DNA from: Spirochaetaceae bacterium
Lineage (GTDB): Bacteria; Spirochaetota; Spirochaetia; B11-G9
Length of the DNA: 6,916 nucleotides
Direction: 5' to 3'
Assembly (NCBI GenBank): GCA_030600745.1
Contig: JAUVLL010000179.1
Coordinates: 1-6,916 of the forward strand
The notes beneath the pieces were generated by a model. The model was not told where the DNA came from. It made no database searches and was given only the letters and a program-made list of their open reading frames with translations. Shown here piece by piece: positions 1 to 5,075 of this stretch. Position numbers and translations under genes: made by a program. Each line of letters begins with the position of its first letter. The first letter of the stretch is position 1.

Positions 1-581
1 TCCATTTTATGGAAAAAATAATCAAAACACCTGCAAATCAAAGGGTTGCCCGATTAAAAAAAATTGAGCAGGCGTTACGTATTGCTGTCCCTCAACTTTC
101 CAATCTGACAGAAACAAGGGATGAAAACGGAGTACCTCATCTGGAAGCACTCTATGAACATTGGAGACCAAACGCAGGGAAGCAGCAGGAAAGTCAGTTT
201 TCAGACGGAACCATAAGGTTAATTGGACTTCTATGGTCAATTCTGGATGGAAAATCACTCATTCTTTTGGAAGAGCCTGAGCTATCCCTTCATCCTGGAA
301 TTATTAGAAAAATACCTCAACTAATTACAAATCTTACAAAAAGAAAAGGGAAAGATATACAGATTTTGATTAGCACTCATAGTCCGGATTTACTTTCAGA
401 TGGTTCTATTTCCGCCAGTGAGATCATTTTACTCGATATGAAAAAGGTTGGGACTGAAGTAAAGACAGCAGAGGATATTGAAGAAGTTAAAACACTACTT
501 GAATCTGGTATGGGAGCAGACGAGGTGGTTCTTCCTTATATTTCACCTAAAAATATTGAACAATTAGAACTGGTTTTTTAA
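1..581 (+). CDS. AAA/ABC-type ATPase, OLD/SMC-like, C-terminal part (5' end outside window)
   Basis: This is the C-terminal half of an ATPase of the SMC/OLD (AAA_21-like) class. The frame is open to the left edge, so the ATG at 9 is probably internal and the Walker A part lies outside the window. Counting from that ATG, an ABC-like signature region (SDGTIRLIGLL, 65-75) is followed by Walker B with the catalytic glutamates (LILLEEPELSLHP, 84-96) and the switch histidine in ILISTHSPDLL (H124). These are the standard elements of head-domain ATPases that dimerise around ATP. No TOPRIM domain follows; the protein ends about 60 residues after the H-loop. The nuclease-like part seems to be supplied by the next gene, 7 bp downstream, which gives a split OLD-like layout. 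In known defence systems of this layout the ATPase senses infection or holds the effector. The ATPase class is certain; a defence role is inferred from the neighbourhood. Confidence 0.88.
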   Translation, partial: HFMEKIIKTPANQRVARLKKIEQALRIAVPQLSNLTETRDENGVPHLEALYEHWRPNAGKQQESQFSDGTIRLIGLLWSILDGKSLILLEEPELSLHPGIIRKIPQLITNLTKRKGKDIQILISTHSPDLLSDGSISASEIILLDMKKVGTEVKTAEDIEEVKTLLESGMGADEVVLPYISPKNIEQLELVF

Positions 582-588
582 TAAATAT

Positions 589-1203
589 ATGAGAAATATA
601 CCATTACAAATAGCAATAGAAGATGATCTAAGTCTCGAAGTTGCAAAGAAAGTTATTCACAATACCAAAAATAAATTTGTGGTAGACCGTATTTGGCCGG
701 ATATTTCACGTAAAAAATCAACTCGTGGAAGTGGATATATACAGGTTAAATTAAACGCTTTTAATAATGCAGCACGGCACACTAATTTTTTGGTTCTTAC
801 CGATCTTGATCAGCATGAATGTGCACCATCATTTGTTGACGAATTACTGGAAAGAGAGAAAGAAGATAATCTGTTTTTACGAGTAGCTGTAAGAGAGGTT
901 GAAAGCTGGATTTTAGCGGATAGAGATAATTTTGCTAAGTATATTAGTATTTCTCCAGCAAAAATCAATCCGAATCCTGACAATCTTGAAGATCCTAAAA
1001 ATTATTTATTTACATTGGCAAAACAATCCCGTAAAAGAAGGATCCGTGAGGGTATTCCACCAAAAGATAGAACCGCCAGAATAGGAAAAGAATACAACCC
1101 TCTTCTAATATCATTTGTTCGTGATTACTGGGATTTTAAAGAAGCCATGAAACGATCGGACAGCCTGAGACGCTTTGTAATCCAGTTTGATAATATGAAT
1201 TAG
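589..1203 (+). CDS. TOPRIM-like (DUF4276-like) partner of the upstream ATPase
   Basis: A 204-residue protein that I recognise as a family of uncharacterised proteins encoded next to OLD-like ATPases. It shows a TOPRIM-type acidic pattern: a glutamate after the first strand (AIEDDLS, E11), then a hydrophobic strand ending in DxD (FLVLTDLDQ, D72 and D74), then a conserved-looking RVAVREVESWILADR segment (98-112) with E103 and E105. The C-terminal half is basic (AKQSRKRRIRE, 142-152), which could bind nucleic acid. TOPRIM enzymes such as OLD nucleases and the AriB effector of PARIS use such acidic residues to bind metal and cut nucleic acid; that this protein is a nuclease is inference. It starts 7 bp after the ATPase stop with no clear Shine-Dalgarno sequence, so translation is probably coupled to the upstream gene. 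The fold assignment (TOPRIM, DUF4276-like) is from motif memory and could be off at family level. Confidence 0.72.
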   Translation: MRNIPLQIAIEDDLSLEVAKKVIHNTKNKFVVDRIWPDISRKKSTRGSGYIQVKLNAFNNAARHTNFLVLTDLDQHECAPSFVDELLEREKEDNLFLRVAVREVESWILADRDNFAKYISISPAKINPNPDNLEDPKNYLFTLAKQSRKRRIREGIPPKDRTARIGKEYNPLLISFVRDYWDFKEAMKRSDSLRRFVIQFDNMN

Positions 1204-1207
1204 GTGG
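1202..1207 (+). promoter_or_regulatory. Ribosome binding site setting a GTG start
   Basis: AGGTGG overlaps the stop codon of the TOPRIM-like gene and lies 4 bp before GTG at 1212. No in-frame ATG gives a better start, and a GTG start keeps the first beta strand (KVFIAGPL) at the N-terminus, as expected for a Rossmann-like protein. Confidence 0.65.
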
Positions 1208-1211
1208 AAAA

Positions 1212-1844
1212 GTGAAAATACACAAAGTATTCATTGCAGGTCCATTAAAGATAAGAGCTCTGGATAAAAACATACAAGAAAGACTGGATAATATTATCCA
1301 TAATAAAATTGAAGTATTGGTTGGTGACGCAAATGGAATAGATACGGCAGTGCAGGAATACTTGAATTTGAAAAAGTACAGTAAGGTATTAGTCTACTGC
1401 ATAAACACTCCAAGAAATAACATTGGTAATTGGAAAACAAAATCAATACCAATAGAAGGAACAACATCATTCTCAGACTATGTAAAAAAAGACATCGCAA
1501 TGGCACAGGATACAGATTTTGGTTTTATGATCTGGAACGGGAAAAGCAATGGAACATTAAACAATACCCTTAACCTCCTGGAACAGGGCAAGAAAACAAG
1601 ACTGTACCTAAAACCGGCACAGAAATTTTATTCTATAGTTAAACTAAGAGATTTCGAAGAACTCCTAAACGAATGTGAAAGCGAAGATCTGAAAAAAATA
1701 GATAAAAAAATCAGACTATATGAGAGAATTAATATTTTATCCCAGGGAAACCTGTTTGGAAATTCGAGTGTAAGATCTTTTGAAGAACAGGATAATCATC
1801 TATTATTGGCATTAGAGAAAGGGCCTTATGGGGTTGGTGGTTAG
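1212..1844 (+). CDS. SLOG-like (YspA/DprA-type Rossmann fold) protein
   Basis: A 210-residue protein of no firmly known function. The N-terminal part looks like a SLOG-type Rossmann fold: strand KVFIAGPL (5-12), helix, then VLVGDANGIDTAVQEYL (35-51), in which the VGDAxGxD segment matches the ligand loop of YspA/DUF2493-like SLOG proteins. A second typical element follows, KDIAMAQDTDFGFMIWNGKS (93-112) then NGT, where the strand FGFMIW and the GKSxGT loop would face the bound ligand. SLOG domains bind nucleotides or nucleotide-derived ligands, and one in Thoeris ThsA senses a cyclic ADP-ribose signal. The C-terminal 60 residues are charged and helical with no recognised motif, and the last residues (GPYGVGG) run into a GGTTGG/TAGTAG microsatellite, so the tail may be a late addition. 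It starts 8 bp after the TOPRIM-like gene and probably shares its transcript. Participation in that module is inference; it could instead be an independent cargo gene. Confidence 0.66.
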   Translation: MKIHKVFIAGPLKIRALDKNIQERLDNIIHNKIEVLVGDANGIDTAVQEYLNLKKYSKVLVYCINTPRNNIGNWKTKSIPIEGTTSFSDYVKKDIAMAQDTDFGFMIWNGKSNGTLNNTLNLLEQGKKTRLYLKPAQKFYSIVKLRDFEELLNECESEDLKKIDKKIRLYERINILSQGNLFGNSSVRSFEEQDNHLLLALEKGPYGVGG

Positions 1845-1862
1845 TAGATAGTGATAGTAGGC
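1841..1862 (+). repeat. TAGTAG-type microsatellite at the end of the SLOG-like gene
   Basis: A run of imperfect TAGTAGA/TAGTGA units begins at the stop codon of the SLOG-like gene and fills the gap up to the Fic ribosome binding site. It is preceded by GGGGTTGGTGG. A very similar run follows the AlbA-family gene at 5030. Such runs put several stop codons in a row and look like simple-sequence expansions at gene junctions. Confidence 0.6.
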
Positions 1863-1866
1863 ATTA

Positions 1867-1872
1867 GGGAGG
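1867..1872 (+). promoter_or_regulatory. Ribosome binding site of the Fic gene
   Basis: GGGAGG lies 6 bp before ATG at 1879. It is a strong Shine-Dalgarno match and fixes this start, which also gives the N-terminal KPYNDLPLLPP segment usual in this Fic family. Confidence 0.75.
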
Positions 1873-1878
1873 AATAAT

Positions 1879-2958
1879 ATGGCATATAGTAAAGATAAAC
1901 CTTACAACGATTTACCATTATTGCCGCCGGATAATAGTGTGTTTGAAAGAGTTTCCATATATAAAAAATTGGCACAGGCCAGGGCCGCTCTGGCAGAATT
2001 GAAGGGAAGACTTCCTATAATTCCAAATCCTTACATGTTAATAAATACACTCGTACTTCAGGAAGCAAAGGACAGCTCGGAAATTGAAAACATTTTTACA
2101 ACTGCAGATGAATTGTACCGTGCATTTACATCAAATCGTAAAAATATAGACCCTGCAACAAAAGAAGTTATATCTTACAGGGATGCATTATGGGAAGCTT
2201 TTAAGAAGCAAAAGGAACTATCCAGTTGGAACCTGGAATGGATAGTAGAAATATTTAGAACGGTAACTGAAAGAGATGAGTCACTTCGATCAATGCAACT
2301 ATATATTGGTAATACCTACAATACTGTTTATACACCCCCGGAACCAGGAGATATTCTTACAGAAAAAATCGATAACTGGCTTGATTTCGAAGATACTTTG
2401 GATAAAATTGATCCACTATTAAAAATGGCTCTTCTTCATTATCAATTTGAAGCAATACACCCTTTTTCTGATGGAAACGGCAGAACAGGACGCATATTAA
2501 ATGTCATCTATCTAACATCCCAGTCTCTTCTGGAATTACCTGTTTTATATATCTCAAAGCATATACTTGAATACAAGACTGAGTATTACCGCTTGTTAAC
2601 AGAAGTGACAGAAACAGGAGAGTGGGAGGGATGGATACTCTTTATGCTGGAAGCAGTATATCAAACGTCCATATTTACTTTGGGAAAGGTAAATGCAATA
2701 TATGACTTGTTTAACCGGATAACAAATATTGTAAAAGAGCAAGCAGAAGAAATATATTCAAGAGAGTTTATCGAGATAATTTTCTCAGAACCATATAGCA
2801 AGGTTAAAATGCTGGTAGATAACAAAATTGCCTCCAGAAATACAGCAAGTAAATACCTAAATCGATTATCAGATTTAGGTATTCTTGAGCCCATACAGGT
2901 AGGAAATGAAAATCTTTTTTTAAACAAAGATTTATATGAAATACTTGCACAAAGTTAA
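1879..2958 (+). CDS. fic: Fic family protein (AMP-transferase), class II with N-terminal inhibitory helix
   Basis: A full-length 359-residue Fic protein. Fic enzymes usually transfer AMP from ATP to a hydroxyl on a target protein in the cytoplasm; the target here is unknown. The N-terminal Fic_N domain opens with KPYNDLPLLPP and ARAALAELKG. It holds the inhibitory motif [S/T]xxxE[G/N] as SSEIEN at 66-71, which marks a class II, self-inhibited enzyme in which E70 blocks productive ATP binding. The catalytic motif HPFSDGNGRTGR is intact at 194-205, with catalytic H194 and the metal-binding D198. The last 70 residues form a winged-helix-like domain (from about YSREFIEIIF to the end), as in SoFic-type proteins, which suggests DNA binding or dimer contacts. 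It lies 34 bp after the SLOG-like gene and is followed by the ATGCACA array at 2960. No separate antitoxin gene is seen, consistent with the built-in inhibitory helix. The enzyme class is near certain; a role in phage defence is only positional. Confidence 0.95.
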   Translation: MAYSKDKPYNDLPLLPPDNSVFERVSIYKKLAQARAALAELKGRLPIIPNPYMLINTLVLQEAKDSSEIENIFTTADELYRAFTSNRKNIDPATKEVISYRDALWEAFKKQKELSSWNLEWIVEIFRTVTERDESLRSMQLYIGNTYNTVYTPPEPGDILTEKIDNWLDFEDTLDKIDPLLKMALLHYQFEAIHPFSDGNGRTGRILNVIYLTSQSLLELPVLYISKHILEYKTEYYRLLTEVTETGEWEGWILFMLEAVYQTSIFTLGKVNAIYDLFNRITNIVKEQAEEIYSREFIEIIFSEPYSKVKMLVDNKIASRNTASKYLNRLSDLGILEPIQVGNENLFLNKDLYEILAQS

Positions 2959-2959
2959 A

Positions 2960-3062
2960 CTATGCACAATAATAAGAATATATTGTGCATAGCAGAGAAT
3001 CTATGCACAACGACTGTGCATGTAAAAGCCCCAATGCACAAGAAACTGAATATTTTGTGCAT
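2960..3062. repeat. Cluster of three inverted repeats built from six ATGCACA/TGTGCAT copies
   Basis: Six copies of one heptamer alternate in orientation in about 100 bp. Hairpin 1: CTATGCACAATA (2960-2971) pairs perfectly with TATTGTGCATAG (2981-2992) over a 9-base loop. Hairpin 2: ATGCACA (3003-3009) pairs with TGTGCAT (3015-3021) over 5 bases. Hairpin 3: ATGCACAA (3034-3041) pairs with TTGTGCAT (3055-3062) over 13 bases. I see no other full copy of the heptamer in the window. The array fills most of the gap between the Fic stop (2958) and the ribosome binding site at 3083. It could be an operator array for a dimeric regulator (the flanking genes both encode winged helices), a set of RNA hairpins in the transcript, or a REP-like element. 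No T-run follows hairpin 1, so it is not a standard terminator. Function is unknown. Confidence 0.85.
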
Positions 3063-3082
3063 GATAGAGTAGGAGATGACCA

Positions 3083-3090
3083 GGAGGAGG
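3083..3090 (+). promoter_or_regulatory. Ribosome binding site of the decayed AlbA/RecG-C-like gene
   Basis: GGAGGAGG lies 11 bp before ATG at 3102, a slightly long spacing. It supports ATG 3102, with the family-typical start MKENQNIEWK, over the open but unsupported frame that begins at GTG 2985 inside the inverted repeats. Confidence 0.55.
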
Positions 3091-3101
3091 ACAGTAAACT
3101 T

Positions 3102-3608
3102 ATGAAAGAAAACCAAAACATCGAATGGAAACCTTCCTGGAACGATGCAATTCTACCGGAGAACTGGACAGTGGAAATTTTAAAAAGTGAACATCCTTCA
3201 AGACCATACAATCCGGATATTGCCAATACCATGTTTAGAGCCGGGTTTATAGAAGCATAGGGACGGGGTACCGTGGAAATTATTAACGATTGTCTGGAGC
3301 ATGGAATAGAAGGACCTGAATTTGACATTATCCTGGGAGGTTTTAAGATTACATTTCATGCTGCGGATCAGGGAGGAATGTCAAAATTAGGTTCCCGGAA
3401 AAGTTCCCGGAAAAGTTCCCAGAAAAGTTTGGAGAAAATTATTAATCTGATGAAAGAAAATCAGGAAGTGACCATCGCTGAACTTGCCCGGATAATAGGA
3501 ATTAGTGACAGGGCTATAAAAAAGAATATATCCTTATTAAAACTAAAGGGAAAGATAAGACGGGTCGGATCAGACAGAGCAGGCCATTGGGAAATAATTG
3601 AGGAATAG
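3102..3608 (+). pseudogene. Schlafen AlbA_2/RecG-C-like gene, internally deleted and interrupted by TAG
   Basis: This is the remains of a putative DNA-binding/ATP-binding regulator often annotated as RecG-like. The first 15 residues (MKENQNIEWKPSWND) match the usual start of AlbA_2 proteins. The next residues, AILPENWTVE, already belong to the C-terminal part, so roughly 300 residues (the rest of AlbA_2 and most of the HATPase_c_4-like domain) are missing in frame, with the junction near 3138-3149. The text then runs PSRPYNPDIANTMFRAGFIEA, TAG at 3258-3260, then GRG and on in the same frame to 3608. The family has W at the TAG position (EAWGRG), and the intact paralogue downstream has EQWGSG there, so TGG became TAG. 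After the stop come a 12-bp tandem repeat linker and an intact winged helix (TIAELARIIGISDRAIKKNISLL). A product from 3273 (GTG) or 3378 (ATG, right after GGGAGG but only 1 bp away) could still make the winged helix alone. Its stop lies 4 bp before the next start. Confidence 0.82.
3391..3438 (+). repeat. 12-bp in-frame tandem repeat (SRKS/SQKS linker)
   Basis: GTTCCCGGAAAA occurs twice (3391-3402, 3403-3414), then a variant with one change (GTTCCCAGAAAA, 3415-3426), then a more degenerate copy (3427-3438). It encodes SRKSSRKSSQKSLEKI, a four-residue periodic linker before the winged helix. As the unit is a multiple of three, copy-number change would alter linker length without breaking the frame. 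Confidence 0.88.
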
Positions 3609-3612
3609 GTTT

Positions 3613-5040
3613 ATGAAAACACGAATTGAACTTTTGCTGGAACAGCAGGAAGGAAAACAGCTGGAATTTAAAAGGGACCTTTCCCCTGTGAAAAATATAA
3701 TGAAAACACTAGTCTCTTTCTCCAACAGTTCCGGTGGGACATTAATTGTTGGTGTTAAAGATGGTAGTAAAGAAATAGTAGGAATTGATAACCCACTGGA
3801 TGAAGAAGAACGCCTATGCAGTATGATAGCTGATTCTATTTCTCCACGTTTGGTACCCAATATAGAAATGGTAACCATTGAAAGTAAAACATTACTAATT
3901 GTTGAGGTCTTTTTGAGTGGATCACGCCCCCATTGGGTGAATTCCCGGGGACCGGAGAGTGGAGTTTTTGTTAGACTTGGTTCTTCCAATCGGCAGGCAG
4001 ACAGGGAATTAATTGAGGAACTGCGTAGAACTGTCGAAGGAGTTACTTTTGACGAAATGCCAATGCCGGAGTTGACTATAGATAGTCTTGATCTAAGTAC
4101 TGCTCGTGAATTATTTGGTGAAAAACGGAAACTGGATGAAAAAGAACTGCTTACGTTGAAATTTTTAACTCACTATCAGGGACGATTGGTTCCTACGAAA
4201 GGAGCGGTTTTGATGTTTGGAAAAGAACGGCAATTCCACTTTTCTGATGCATGGATACAATGTGGCAGGTTTATTGGAAGCGATAAAGCAGAAATCTTCG
4301 ATCATATAGACTTTTACGACCATCTACCAATGGCAATTGATAATATTATAATGTTCCTTAAAAAACATGCTATGCGAGGTGCAGATTTTTCTGAAATTAG
4401 GCGTAAAGATGTATGGAGCATTCCTCTTAATATCCTTCGTGAAGTAGTAATCAATGCTTTGGTTCATACTGATTATTCCCAGAGAGGGGCCCCAATTCGA
4501 ATAGCCTTCTTTGATGATCATATAGAGATCGAAAACCCTGGAATCCTGTTGCCTGGCATGACTATAGAGGATATGAAACAGGGAGTCTCTAAGATACGAA
4601 ATCCGGTAATAGCCAGAGTCTTTAGAGAGCTCGATCTAATTGAACAGTGGGGAAGTGGAGTGCGGCGTATCTTTAAAGAGGCAGAGGATCTTGGGCTTCC
4701 GGAACCTGAAATATTAGAGATAGGTACCAGGGTTCGATTTGTTGTATATCTGGATCAGATAATAAAGGTGCAAATTGAATCGACCCAGTCGCCGACCCAG
4801 TCGCCGACCCAGTCAATTGATTCCGTTATCAGGCTTCTAACAGCTCTTTCCGGTGGTGAACTTTCATCAGGGGATCTGCGGGAAAAATTAGGATTAAAAC
4901 ATCGTCAGACATTCAGGGAAAATTATTTACATCCGGCTCTTGAATCAGGTTATATAGAGATGACTATACCTGACAAACCAAACAGCCGGCTTCAGAAGTA
5001 CAGATTGACTGATAAAGGGTTGGGAAAGGTTAGTAGGTAG
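3613..5040 (+). CDS. Schlafen AlbA_2 / RecG-C-like putative transcriptional regulator with C-terminal winged helix
   Basis: A 475-residue protein, often annotated as ATP-dependent DNA helicase RecG-like or ATP-binding protein, but with no helicase motifs. Domains in order: AlbA_2 DNA-binding domain (about 1-115; LEFKRDLS at 17-24, SFSNSSGGTLIVGVKDG at 35-51); a middle region; a GHKL-like HATPase_c_4 part with the N-box pattern ExxxNAxxH (E277, N281, H285) and IEIENPG shortly after; the EQWGSGVRRI segment; a TQSP repeat linker; and a C-terminal winged helix (about 420-470, LSSGDLREKLGLKHRQTFRENYLHPAL) ending in KYRLTDKG. Some AlbA/Schlafen-type proteins are nucleases, while others look like transcription regulators, so the activity here is open. 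I chose ATG 3613, with GAGG at 3600-3603, over TTG 3598; it starts 4 bp after the decayed paralogue and so may be translationally coupled to it. A microsatellite begins at its 3' end. The location just before pglZ fits BREX cargo. Confidence 0.86.
   Translation: MKTRIELLLEQQEGKQLEFKRDLSPVKNIMKTLVSFSNSSGGTLIVGVKDGSKEIVGIDNPLDEEERLCSMIADSISPRLVPNIEMVTIESKTLLIVEVFLSGSRPHWVNSRGPESGVFVRLGSSNRQADRELIEELRRTVEGVTFDEMPMPELTIDSLDLSTARELFGEKRKLDEKELLTLKFLTHYQGRLVPTKGAVLMFGKERQFHFSDAWIQCGRFIGSDKAEIFDHIDFYDHLPMAIDNIIMFLKKHAMRGADFSEIRRKDVWSIPLNILREVVINALVHTDYSQRGAPIRIAFFDDHIEIENPGILLPGMTIEDMKQGVSKIRNPVIARVFRELDLIEQWGSGVRRIFKEAEDLGLPEPEILEIGTRVRFVVYLDQIIKVQIESTQSPTQSPTQSIDSVIRLLTALSGGELSSGDLREKLGLKHRQTFRENYLHPALESGYIEMTIPDKPNSRLQKYRLTDKGLGKVSR
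4792..4824 (+). repeat. 12-bp in-frame tandem repeat (TQSP linker)
   Basis: GACCCAGTCGCC is repeated 2.75 times without a mismatch and encodes TQSPTQSPTQS, between the ATPase-like part and the winged helix. Period and position match the repeat in the decayed paralogue (3391-3438), but the sequence is different. The unit is GC-richer than its surroundings, which suggests a recent expansion. Confidence 0.92.
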
Positions 5041-5051
5041 TAGGTAGTAAG
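5030..5051 (+). repeat. TAGTAGG microsatellite before pglZ
   Basis: About three units of TAGTAGG/TAGG type begin in the last codons of the AlbA-family gene and fill the start of the gap before pglZ. They are preceded by GGGTTGGGAAAGG. This resembles the run at 1841-1862 in sequence and in position at a gene end. Confidence 0.7.
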
Positions 5052-5075
5052 ATTTGTTTTGATAGAGGATAAGAA

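Noticed and set aside
2960..2992. Perfect 12-bp hairpin right after the Fic stop as an intrinsic terminator
   Set aside because: The stem is AT-rich at the loop end and no T-run follows (next bases are CAGAGAAT). Two further related hairpins follow, which fits an array better than a terminator.
2985..3101. Open frame upstream of ATG 3102 starting at GTG 2985, as part of the coding region
   Set aside because: It is made of the inverted repeats, lacks a ribosome binding site and has no family similarity, whereas MKENQNIEWK from 3102 matches AlbA_2 protein starts.
3258..3260. TAG as a sense codon (pyrrolysine or suppressor)
   Set aside because: TAG is used as the normal stop of at least four genes or remnants here (1203, 1844, 3608, 5040), and the same gene also has a large deletion, so decay is simpler.
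3598..3612. TTG 3598 as start of the AlbA-family gene
   Set aside because: ATG 3613 has a suitably placed GAGG and gives the usual N-terminus; TTG would overlap the upstream gene and add five residues with no family match.
3570..3989. Minus-strand open frames, for example 3570-3989, 2960-3328, 1294-1506 and 5120-5305
   Set aside because: They lie opposite well-supported + strand genes or remnants, have no ribosome binding site or recognisable domain, and look like chance shadows.
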